6,554 nucleotides of DNA from contig JALSON010000362.1 of assembly GCA_026986455.1 (NCBI GenBank), positions 1 through 6,554 on the forward strand, given 5' to 3'. Made by a program: the position numbers and the translations under genes. The DNA comes from Thermococcaceae archaeon. Lineage in GTDB: Archaea > Methanobacteriota_B > Thermococci > Thermococcales > Thermococcaceae. The notes under the pieces were generated by a model that ran no database searches, was not told the origin of the DNA, and was given only the letters and a program-made list of their open reading frames with translations. Shown in pieces: positions 1-4,943 of the stretch (position 1 is its first letter; every line of letters begins with the position of its first letter).

Positions 1-1
1 C

Positions 2-856
2 TACAACGTCAGGGTTGTTAAGGTTAAGGACAGGATTTTAGCCCTAACGAGGGGCGGCTTCGTCTGTCCCTTCACGACGGAGAGGATACTGGACTTCGTG
101 AACGAGGAGTTCTTCAGGGATTACCCAAATCTCGTCTTGGTGGGGGAGATGGCCGGGCCGGAGAGTCCGTACATAGTAGAGGGGCCGCCCTACGTTAAGG
201 AGGACATTCAATTCTTCCTCTTTGACATCCAGGAGAAGGGGAGCGGGAGGAGCCTGCCGGTTGAGGAGAGACTCAGACTGGCTGAAGAGTACGGGCTTCG
301 CCATGTTGAGACCTTTGGTCTCTACGACCGCTCGAAAATCAAGGAGTTGCATGAGCTCATCGAAAGACTCAGCCGGGAGAGAAGGGAGGGCATCGTCATG
401 AAGACACCGGACATGAAGAGAATAGCCAAGTATGTAACACCCTACGCAAACATCAACGATATCAAAATAGGCTCGCACATCTTCTTTGATCTGCCCCACG
501 GCTACTTCATGGGGAGAATTAAGAGGCTCGCCTTCTATCTGGCCGAGAAGCACGTCAAGGGAGAGGAGTTCGATGAGTACGCGAAAGCCCTCGGAAAGGC
601 CATCCTTCGGCCCTTCGTTGAGAGCATCCACGAGGTCGCCAGCGGCGGCGAGGTCGAGGAGGTCTTCACGGTAAGGGTGAAGAGCATAAGCACCGCCCAT
701 AAGATGGTGACTCACTTTGAGAGGCTTGGCGTGAAGATCCACATCGAGGACATCGAGGAGGTACGGCCCTACTGGAGGATAACCTTCAAGCGGGTCTATC
801 CGGACGCCACACGCGAAATCAGGGAGCTGTGGAACGGAAGGGCGTTCGTGGATTGA
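2..856 (+). CDS. ATP-dependent RNA ligase, Rnl3/Pab1020 family (5' truncated by window)
   Basis: Enzymes of this family use ATP to adenylate a lysine, transfer AMP to an RNA 5' phosphate and seal it to a 3' OH; the Pyrococcus abyssi member Pab1020 circularises RNA (family knowledge). Seen here: the frame is open from base 2, giving 284 codons of a protein normally about 380 long. It begins YNVR, the tail of nucleotidyltransferase motif I (KxDGxNxR), so the AMP-accepting lysine is just outside the window. Motif Ia-like TRGGF is near bases 35-61, motif III LVGEMAG at 131-151 with its glutamate at 146-148, motif IIIa-like FFLFDI at 212-229, motif IV EGIVMKT at 386-406, and motif V-like AKY at 425-433. 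The remainder, after about base 440, is the C-terminal helical and dimerisation part typical of this ligase. All visible motifs look intact. The GTG at 98 is internal, not the start. Family assignment is strong; the substrate in this organism is unknown. Confidence 0.93.
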   Translation, partial: YNVRVVKVKDRILALTRGGFVCPFTTERILDFVNEEFFRDYPNLVLVGEMAGPESPYIVEGPPYVKEDIQFFLFDIQEKGSGRSLPVEERLRLAEEYGLRHVETFGLYDRSKIKELHELIERLSRERREGIVMKTPDMKRIAKYVTPYANINDIKIGSHIFFDLPHGYFMGRIKRLAFYLAEKHVKGEEFDEYAKALGKAILRPFVESIHEVASGGEVEEVFTVRVKSISTAHKMVTHFERLGVKIHIEDIEEVRPYWRITFKRVYPDATREIRELWNGRAFVD

Positions 857-860
857 AGCC

Positions 861-874
861 GAAAGGCTTAAATA
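861..874 (+). promoter_or_regulatory. BRE/TATA promoter of the ATPase gene
   Basis: A purine-rich BRE-like stretch (gaaagg, 861-866) is followed by a TATA-like cttaaata (867-874). The box centre lies about 27 bases before the A of the ATG at 897, which in archaea would put the transcription start at or next to the start codon. No Shine-Dalgarno sequence precedes the ATG, so the mRNA is probably leaderless. The promoter begins only 4 bases after the ligase stop codon, so the ATPase has its own transcription unit. Confidence 0.7.
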
Positions 875-905
875 CTAATCCTGATTAGCACTAATCATGA
901 TTAGT
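874..905 (+). promoter_or_regulatory. Two tandem palindromes over the ATPase start codon (putative operator)
   Basis: Bases 874-889 (actaatcctgattagc) and 890-905 (actaatcatgattagt) are adjacent copies of one 16-base unit differing at two positions. The second is a perfect 16-bp palindrome centred on the ATG at 897-899. The first is palindromic except at its centre and outer pair. They lie immediately downstream of the TATA box and over the predicted transcription start, where a bound dimer would block initiation. That they bind a repressor, perhaps the ATPase's own winged-helix region, is inference. Confidence 0.6.
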
Positions 906-2276
906 AAATTCGTTGACAGAGAGAAAGAGCTTGAAGTACTTGAAAGGGAGTGGGAGTCGGCTCCTTCGTTTGTAGTTCTTTATGGCAGGAGGAGGGTTGG
1001 GAAAACACGGCTCTTGGTTGAGTTTTCCAGGGGAAAAAGGGTATTCTTCCACACGTTTATGGAGGGGACAAGAGAGAACCAGATAAGAATGCTCCGAAAA
1101 GAGCTGGCGGAATTTTTCAACGATGAGCTTTTCCTGAGTTTTTCCGAGTGGTTCCCTCTCCTCAAGTATCTTGCCCTGAAAATCGACCAGAAGACGGCAG
1201 TAATCTTTGATGAGTTCACGTATGCCATTAAAGGTGACAGGAAAATTCTGAGTGCCCTCCAGAGGGCATGGGATCATGAACTGTCAAAAAAGCCCGTTAT
1301 GCTCGTCCTTTCGGGATCTCTACTCGGCATGATGCGTGATGAGGTTTTAAGCTATTCGTCTCCCCTTTATGGAAGGAGAACTGCAGGATTCATGCTGCGC
1401 CCATTGGCTTTTAAGAACGCACTTAAATTCTTTGAGGACTTTTCCATTGGCTTGAGGGCATACATGCTTGTGGGTGGTGTTCCCGCGTATCTCTCAATAG
1501 CAGGGAGGCGCGGAAGCATCGAGGGCCTCCTGCGGGAGTTCATAACCCCGGAGGGCTTTTTCTACGATGAGCCTTACATAATCCTCTCACAGGAGCTCAG
1601 AGAGCTCAAATTGTACTTTTCAATACTCTCCGCCGTGGCGGAGGGAAGGACGAAGCCAGGTGAAATTGCTGGAAGGGCGGGGGTTGAGGCGAGGAAGCTT
1701 TACCCCTACCTTGAGACCCTCATAAGGCTCGGCTTTCTCAGAAAGGAGCTCCCGGTGGTTGGAAAGGCAACGCGTGGGCTCTACCGTATAAATGACCCCC
1801 TGTTGCTGACGTGGTTCACGCTCGTATATCCAAACAGAACTGAGATCGAAACGGGGATTCTAAAGGCGGAGGAGCTTGAAGAATGCCTCCAGAGGATTTA
1901 TTCCGTGAGATTTGAGGAGCTTTCGAGGGAGTTTCTCATCGAGGTCAACAAAGCCGGAAAGCTTCCCTTCAGATTTACAAAGATTGGCCGCTGGTGGAGG
2001 AAGGGTGAGGAGATTGATTTGGTGGCTTTGAATGAGCGTGAAAAAAAGGCTTTGTTCGTTGAGGTGAAGTGGAAAAGCCTTAGCTTGAGGGAAGCTAAAG
2101 GAGTTCTGAGGGAGTTGGAGAGGAAGGCGGAGCTTGTGGGGCTGGAAGGGTGGGGGAAGTTCTACGGTCTCGTGGCGAAGCAGCTTGGGGGTAAGGAAGG
2201 GCTGAGGGACGAGGGCTACCTCGTCTGGGACTTGAGAGATTTCGAAAGGCTTATTTCCTTTGAGGGAGAAATTTAG
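897..2276 (+). CDS. Archaeal P-loop ATPase (ATPase_2) with winged helix and DUF234 nuclease-like C-terminus
   Basis: A 459-residue protein of the archaeal ATPase family that is multiplied in Thermococcales and related to STAND-type NTPases; no member has a clear cellular role known to me. Seen here: N-terminal VDREKEL helix (residues 6-12); Walker A GRRRVGKT (30-37); Walker B AVIFDEF (101-107) with D105/E106; a sensor-like LSGSLLGMM (138-146); the family's PLYGRR segment (156-161); and a winged-helix region at about 240-298 ending YRINDPLL. The C-terminal DUF234 part has E341, D374 (EEIDLVAL) and E389-V-K391 (FVEVKWK), matching the E...D...ExK pattern of PD-(D/E)XK nucleases, so the nuclease-like site looks intact. 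The ATG at 897 is chosen because the TATA box sits about 27 bases upstream and the protein aligns from MISKFVDRE; translation would be leaderless. It could act on DNA, be a regulator, or form part of a defence or mobile system; the sequence does not decide this. Confidence 0.93.
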   Translation: MISKFVDREKELEVLEREWESAPSFVVLYGRRRVGKTRLLVEFSRGKRVFFHTFMEGTRENQIRMLRKELAEFFNDELFLSFSEWFPLLKYLALKIDQKTAVIFDEFTYAIKGDRKILSALQRAWDHELSKKPVMLVLSGSLLGMMRDEVLSYSSPLYGRRTAGFMLRPLAFKNALKFFEDFSIGLRAYMLVGGVPAYLSIAGRRGSIEGLLREFITPEGFFYDEPYIILSQELRELKLYFSILSAVAEGRTKPGEIAGRAGVEARKLYPYLETLIRLGFLRKELPVVGKATRGLYRINDPLLLTWFTLVYPNRTEIETGILKAEELEECLQRIYSVRFEELSREFLIEVNKAGKLPFRFTKIGRWWRKGEEIDLVALNEREKKALFVEVKWKSLSLREAKGVLRELERKAELVGLEGWGKFYGLVAKQLGGKEGLRDEGYLVWDLRDFERLISFEGEI

Positions 2277-2287
2277 TGGGTGGTGTT

Positions 2288-2650
2288 ATGTCCCTTCTGC
2301 CTTTATCGGGAATGTTCATCTTCGGAGGGAAGAAGAAAAAGGAGGAAAAGCCAAGGAAGAAAACATGGGATGAAAAACTGGAAGAGTTTGCAAAGAAATA
2401 CGGACTTCCAAAGGAAAACGTGGAATACATCGCGTACACGTACCTCAGTCCGTCAATTGGTTTCTTGAGGATCCTCGCTCGAGCAAGCCCCGATGGATCA
2501 TACAAGAGGGTTGCAAAGGCCCTTTCCGCGGAGAAGCAGGCAGACGGATATATGTATATTAAGGGGATTCATGAACACCCGTACCACAAAAAAACAGGGG
2601 CGAATATAACCCAAAAGCCGTTCATCTCCCACTGCTCCACGGTTTTCTGA
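2288..2650 (+). CDS. Hypothetical protein, probable N-terminal part of a frameshifted gene
   Basis: I do not recognise this protein. The open frame extends back to a GTG at 2276 overlapping the ATPase stop, but the ATG at 2288 is preferred: a GGTGG-like purine tract lies just before it and the GTG has nothing upstream. From 2288 it encodes 120 residues: a short hydrophobic start (MSLLPLSGMFIFGG), a lysine-rich stretch (KKKKEEKPRKK, about 15-25), then an amphipathic, well-formed region (KLEEFAKKYGLPKENVEYI). There is no clear signal peptide or catalytic motif. The last 10 or so residues before the TGA at 2648-2650 look out of register, while the +1-numbered frame (codons at 2608, 2611...) continues with a protein-like NPKAVHLPLLHGF and runs to 3078. 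A single missing base near 2588-2608 would join them into 263 residues. It starts 11 bases after the ATPase stop and may share its transcript. Confidence 0.6.
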   Translation: MSLLPLSGMFIFGGKKKKEEKPRKKTWDEKLEEFAKKYGLPKENVEYIAYTYLSPSIGFLRILARASPDGSYKRVAKALSAEKQADGYMYIKGIHEHPYHKKTGANITQKPFISHCSTVF

Positions 2651-2670
2651 CGCTGGCCCTCGCCCACCAT

Positions 2671-3078
2671 ATGGGCTCGAGCTCCCCTTCCATTGGAGAT
2701 GCTGTTGGTGACGCGTTATACGATTGGACAGACATAGGTAAGGGTTGGGAAGAACTCAAGAAAAACCCCGAAGAATTTGCAGAATATGTTTTGAGCTACC
2801 TGGAACAAACCGGGAGCGCGCCGATAAACAGGGATGCGACAAAGAAGGTAATTGTGCAGGCAGTCCAGAAATCTGCTAAGGTACTCGACAAGATGATTCC
2901 CTCCGTAGAGAGCCTAAAGCATCTGAAAGCAACATCACACGCTGTTTCCGGAGCTGTAGATGATCCCTTCGTTGTTCTCCGGAACGCAGGCATCGACATA
3001 GAGCCAGAACTTGAAGAGTTCCGTCAGTTTCTGGCGGAGATCAGCGGTAAGAAGACAGAACCGGAAAAGGGGAGATGA
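2671..3078 (+). CDS. Hypothetical protein, probable C-terminal part of the same frameshifted gene
   Basis: Unrecognised, 135 residues from the first ATG. The ATG at 2671 has no Shine-Dalgarno sequence and the same frame is open and protein-like back to about 2608 (LHGFLTLALAHH just before it), so this ATG is probably internal and the piece belongs to the gene starting at 2288. The content is mostly helical and charged, with no membrane segment: WEELKKNPEEFAEYVLSYLE, then a lysine-containing helix around IPSVESLKHLKATS, a DDPFVVLRNAGI turn and an acidic helix (PELEEFRQFLAEI), ending in a charged KKTEPEKGR tail. No nuclease, kinase or DNA-binding motif can be seen. Its stop TGA overlaps an ATG (ATGA at 3075-3078), a common coupling arrangement in Thermococcales. 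If translated alone it would need reinitiation, ribosomal slippage or transcript slippage. Confidence 0.5.
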   Translation: MGSSSPSIGDAVGDALYDWTDIGKGWEELKKNPEEFAEYVLSYLEQTGSAPINRDATKKVIVQAVQKSAKVLDKMIPSVESLKHLKATSHAVSGAVDDPFVVLRNAGIDIEPELEEFRQFLAEISGKKTEPEKGR

Positions 3079-3111
3079 GCAACTGAGATTCCCAAACCTC
3101 CGGGAGAACTT

Positions 3112-3339
3112 ATGGAGGCAAAGCTCGAAGTCCTCTCAATCCTCAACGGCCTCGAGTTTGTGGGCTATTCTGAGGAGGCAAAGAGAAAGGCAATTGAAAT
3201 GCTCTCCTCGCGGATAGAAGAGATCTCTGCTGAAAAGCTAACGCCGGAGAACCTTCAAAAGCTCGGCTTCTACGCCTTCGCTATCGAGATAATAAAGAGC
3301 GGAAACTTCGAGAGGCTGAGAGAGATTGGGAAGCTCTAA
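3112..3339 (+). CDS. Small helical hypothetical protein (75 aa from this ATG)
   Basis: Unrecognised. The ATG at 3112 has a gggag Shine-Dalgarno-like site at 3102-3106, spacing 5. The 75 residues are almost all helix-forming: LEVLSILNGLEF, SEEAKRKAIEMLSSRIEEIS, then TPENLQKLGFYAFAIEII and a FERLREIGKL tail; there are no cysteines or membrane segment. The codons just upstream in the same frame (3085-3111) read EIPKPPGEL, which looks like genuine protein, so the native start may be the ATG at 3075 overlapping the previous stop, with one extra base around 3081-3085 now putting a TGA in its way. Either the gene has been shortened and restarts at 3112, or it is decaying. Its stop codon (3337-3339) lies inside the left arm of the hairpin at 3332-3382. 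Confidence 0.55.
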   Translation: MEAKLEVLSILNGLEFVGYSEEAKRKAIEMLSSRIEEISAEKLTPENLQKLGFYAFAIEIIKSGNFERLREIGKL

Positions 3340-3385
3340 CTTGCGCCCCCACAAGTAGCTTTCAGGGGTGCAAGTTAGAGCTCCC
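3328..3385. repeat. Long inverted repeat between convergent reading frames
   Basis: The arms at 3332-3349 and 3365-3382 pair over 18 bp with one G-T wobble (3345/3369), leaving a 15-base loop. Three further pairs outside (3328-3330 with 3383-3385) form if base 3331 bulges. The left arm contains the stop of the 3112-3339 frame (ctctaa) and the right arm contains the mirror-image stop of the minus-strand fragment, also ctctaa. It would fold on both strands and could act as a bidirectional terminator or mRNA end stabiliser. There is no T tract directly after either arm, so the usual Thermococcales oligo-T terminator is not evident. Confidence 0.75.
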
Positions 3386-3608
3386 TAAACACCCGCTCAA
3401 GCATCGGATCCGGGATTTTGTAATGTCCTTCTCTCTTTTCAACGTAGCCAGACTTCACGAGGTTCTCAAGCAAAGCTGAGAAGTTCGAGTCGTTTACGGG
3501 GCCGAGCTTTAGGGTGATGTAGTAATTGTTTTCATTTAAATCTCGGAATGTCTTAGATGAGGTTTTTAAAATGGTTTGTTTGCTATTGACGCCTGTTGGG
3601 CGTTGATT
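3375..3608 (-). pseudogene. C-terminal remnant of a second archaeal ATPase (winged-helix tail)
   Basis: On the minus strand the frame is open from 3608 down to the TAA at 3377-3375, but no ATG or GTG lies in its upper part. Its last 46 or so codons read like protein: LKLGPVNDSNFSALLENL, then VKSGYVEKREGHY and KIPDPMLERVFREL. The LLxNLVKxGYVEK...YKIPDPMLxR pattern is what the winged-helix C-terminus of Thermococcales ATPases looks like (second helix, wing, then a DP motif comparable to NDPLL at residues 299-303 of the intact ATPase here). The P-loop domain is absent: beyond about 3545 the translation loses protein character, and beyond 3608 all three minus frames I read are closed by stops. 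I infer a gene truncated at its 5' side, possibly when the folded DNA to its right arrived. Family similarity is by eye only; a stand-alone small winged-helix protein is less likely because no start is visible. Confidence 0.5.
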
Positions 3609-3717
3609 TTAAGGTCAAACCTTCTAAAAGGAGCAAATTAATGGTATTCCCACAGCACAAACGCCTACTAAACCGAAACCGTTCTAAATCTGGCACTTCA
3701 AAAAAGAGCTACAAACC

Positions 3718-3807
3718 TTGATCAAACTCTCCGGGACTGTCGTCCCTCGTATCGAGCAGAGCTCGACATCACGCAGGCGAACAAACTTTTTCCAAAAGTT
3801 TGATCAA
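3718..3807. repeat. Inverted repeat enclosing two perfect hairpins (cloverleaf-like fold)
   Basis: The outer arms ttgatcaaact (3718-3728) and agtttgatcaa (3797-3807) are perfectly complementary over 11 bp. Inside are a 5-bp hairpin gggac-tgtc-gtccc (3733-3746) and a 6-bp hairpin tcgagc-aga-gctcga (3752-3766). The right outer arm also takes part in a competing 8-bp hairpin aaactttt-tcc-aaaagttt (3783-3801), so two mutually exclusive folds exist. TTGATCAA is itself palindromic and therefore occurs as both a direct and an inverted repeat. This could be a structured RNA, a protein-binding DNA site or part of a repeat element; it shows no tRNA, box C/D or riboswitch signature that I recognise. Confidence 0.5.
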
Positions 3808-3874
3808 AAGAGTTCCCTTTCTGTTGAGCTAGCAGAGAATCAAAGCGTGCACCTAAAATCTACCTGTGTATGAG

Positions 3875-3885
3875 AGGCTTAAATC
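3875..3885 (+). promoter_or_regulatory. TATA-like box upstream of the three-hairpin block
   Basis: The sequence aggcttaaatc is preceded by gag. It shares the ten bases aggcttaaat with the ATPase promoter (865-874 region), which supports it as a real archaeal TATA element. The usual distance of about 25 bases predicts a transcript beginning near 3903-3907, where the first hairpin stem (gtttca, 3906-3911) begins. Confidence 0.4.
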
Positions 3886-3904
3886 TAAAAACAGCCTTGT
3901 GAAG

Positions 3905-4053
3905 GGTTTCAACTTCATTCTGGCGTCCTTTGGACGCCTTGTGGGGAGTGAAACACTGAAAAACTGCCAACTGAAGAGTAAACCACACGAAAAACAAGCA
4001 ATTTTAGAATTGCACGTGGTTTTTCCGCCAGCGCTTTGCGAAGCAAAGGGCTG
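3905..4053 (+). ncRNA. Candidate structured RNA with three hairpins
   Basis: Three consecutive folds are visible. First, a perfect 7-bp stem ggcgtcc/ggacgcc with a ttt loop (3922-3938) inside an outer 6-bp stem gtttca/tgaaac (3906-3911 with 3949-3954), separated by about ten bases on each side. Second, aaaccac/gtggttt (3980-3986 with 4016-4022) around gcaatt/aattgc (3998-4013), directly followed by T5 (4020-4024), like a terminator. Third, cagc plus ctttgc paired with gcaaag plus gctg (4029-4053), closed by a gaa loop in the very stable GCGAAGC context. A TATA-like box lies about 25 bases upstream. The outer-stem end carries an ACA, as in H/ACA guides, but no kink-turn is seen, so that class is not claimed. 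Alternatives are a folded repeat element or a leader of the downstream operon. Frames of 62 and 94 codons overlap it on opposite strands (3866-4054 plus, 3853-4137 minus); neither looks like protein. Confidence 0.35.
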
Positions 4054-4102
4054 ATTGCAAAAATTTTGTACACCTCCCAGCCCAAAAAAGGGTGGAAGGG
4101 TT

Positions 4103-4118
4103 CGAAAGCCTTTTAAAT
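4103..4118 (+). promoter_or_regulatory. BRE/TATA promoter of the SPOUT-uL3-uL4 operon
   Basis: A BRE-like cgaaagcc (4103-4110) is followed by the TATA box ttttaaat (4111-4118), a good match to Thermococcales promoters. The predicted transcription start is about 4138-4142, giving a leader of roughly 25 bases before the ATG at 4166. No other promoter is visible downstream, so it probably drives at least the three genes seen here. The hairpin-rich region ends about 50 bases upstream of it. Confidence 0.75.
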
Positions 4119-4165
4119 AGTCCTCTTTAACTCCCACTCAGCTTTAGACGGAAGGATGACCCGAA

Positions 4166-4942
4166 ATGGCATGGCATATCTTCATACCTGATTCACTCCT
4201 CGAAGAGACCGACGACCCGAAAATCAGAACGTACAAGGTTGGACAGATAGCAAGAGCAGCGGCAATCTTTGGAGTCGAGGGCATCTGGGTCTACAGAGCG
4301 GGTGGCAGGGACGGAAAGTTTATCAAAACCATCCTTGAGTACGCGGAAACTCCCCAGTATCTCCGAAAGGAGCTCTTCCCGCTGATGCCGGAACTCAGGC
4401 ATGCTGGTGTCATCCCACCCCTGAGAACCCCCCACCACAAGCTCAAGTCCAAGCCGAAGGTCGGTGAGCTCAGGGAGGGGTTTGCATTCAGAAGGGGCAG
4501 GAGATACTACGCTGACATAGGCCTTGATGAAACGGCAGAGGTCGAGGGAAAAATTGAAGGGCGCGCAACCTTCAGAATCGTCTCAGTAAGGCCGCTCAGA
4601 GTGATACCCGCAAGGCCGGTTGAATACTGGGGTTACAGGGTGCACCTCACGAGGAAGTCCTTGGCAAAAACACTTAAAAAGGCGGGGCTGGACTTAGCCA
4701 TCGCGACCTCACGCAGGGGTGAGGATGTGCGGTATGCAACTCTCCCTGAACTTAAAGGGAGGATAGGTTTCGTGTTTGGGTCTCCGAGGAGAGGCGTGCT
4801 GGAGACCCTGAGAGATTACAATGAGGATTATCCCTTTGATTTAATCCTCAATACCGTTCCAAATCAAAAAACAAAAACTGTAAGAACGGAGGAGGCTGTC
4901 TTAGCCACTCTGGCTGTGTTTAATTTCATAAGGAGGGATTGA
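4166..4942 (+). CDS. SPOUT-fold RNA methyltransferase, COG2106 family, encoded upstream of uL3
   Basis: A 258-residue protein of the family that includes archaeal MTH1-type proteins and eukaryotic SPOUT1/C9orf114; members have a trefoil-knot SAM-binding fold and are expected to methylate RNA, although the archaeal substrate is not established to my knowledge. Seen here: an N-terminal alpha/beta half with [12 protein letters not shown] (6-17) and [20 protein letters not shown] (24-43); a basic insert of beta strands at about 92-150 ([12 protein letters not shown], then [12 protein letters not shown]), like the OB-fold insertion of this family; TSRRG (181-185); the knot loop [10 protein letters not shown] (201-210); and [17 protein letters not shown] (228-244), the conserved C-terminal SAM-site strand and helix. 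The length is normal and all motifs are present. The ATG at 4166 follows a weak ggatga Shine-Dalgarno (4154-4159). It is first in the operon, its stop is one base from the uL3 start, and this linkage to uL3 is known in Thermococcales. A role in 23S rRNA modification during assembly is inference. Confidence 0.92.
   Translation: MAWHIFIPDSLLEETDDPKIRTYKVGQIARAAAIFGVEGIWVYRAGGRDGKFIKTILEYAETPQYLRKELFPLMPELRHAGVIPPLRTPHHKLKSKPKVGELREGFAFRRGRRYYADIGLDETAEVEGKIEGRATFRIVSVRPLRVIPARPVEYWGYRVHLTRKSLAKTLKKAGLDLAIATSRRGEDVRYATLPELKGRIGFVFGSPRRGVLETLRDYNEDYPFDLILNTVPNQKTKTVRTEEAVLATLAVFNFIRRD
4931..4938 (+). promoter_or_regulatory. Shine-Dalgarno site for uL3 inside the SPOUT gene
   Basis: The sequence aggaggga is an almost perfect complement of the archaeal 16S rRNA 3' end and lies 5 bases before the ATG at 4944. 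It overlaps the last codons (Arg-Arg-Asp) of the methyltransferase, whose TGA (4940-4942) is one base from that ATG, so translation of the two genes is probably coupled. Confidence 0.85.
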
Positions 4943-4943
4943 A

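Larger units (their letters stand above)
3586..3904. other. Gene-free stretch with small hairpins
   Basis: There is no convincing coding frame on either strand; the frames here are short and lack good starts. The stretch begins with a hairpin at 3586-3606 (acgcc/ggcgt core, loop 3594-3598, extended by two wobble pairs and an A-T), about 25 bases downstream of a weak TATA-like ttttaaaa at 3564-3571. Competing short pairings aagg/cctt lie at 3611-3623 and 3620-3632. Bases 3633-3717 show nothing notable. The folded block at 3718-3807 is listed separately. From 3808 to 3870 only a weak tctg/caga pairing and a gctagc palindrome (3828-3833) are visible. Confidence 0.5.

Noticed and set aside
44..742. 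232-codon minus-strand open frame opposite the RNA ligase
   Set aside because: It lies antisense to a coding frame with all ligase motifs; long antisense frames are common in this codon usage and it has no recognisable domain or Shine-Dalgarno support.
891..1277. 128-codon minus-strand frame opposite the ATPase N-terminus
   Set aside because: It covers the Walker A and B coding region of a clear ATPase in antisense; there is no promoter or ribosome site, so it is a shadow.
2664..2684. Cluster resembling cloning sites (CATATG, CTCGAG, GAGCTC) near the ATG at 2671
   Set aside because: Surrounding codons continue protein-like on both sides with native codon use and no vector sequence follows; short six-base coincidences do not show contamination.
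3718..3807. tRNA-like cloverleaf
   Set aside because: The stem lengths are wrong (11-bp closing helix), and there is no T-arm GTTCGA consensus and no anticodon arm of the right geometry.
3906..3954. CRISPR repeat (gtttca...tgaaac looks like repeat ends)
   Set aside because: There is only one copy and no evenly spaced repeats or spacers anywhere in the window.
3906..3955. Box H/ACA guide RNA
   Set aside because: The ACA and internal loop are suggestive, but the apical stem closes on a ttt triloop with no kink-turn or k-loop, which archaeal H/ACA RNAs require.
3853..4137. 94-codon minus-strand frame as a real protein gene
   Set aside because: Its composition is unlike a folded protein, it overlaps hairpins and the operon promoter side, and it has no Shine-Dalgarno; treated as non-coding.
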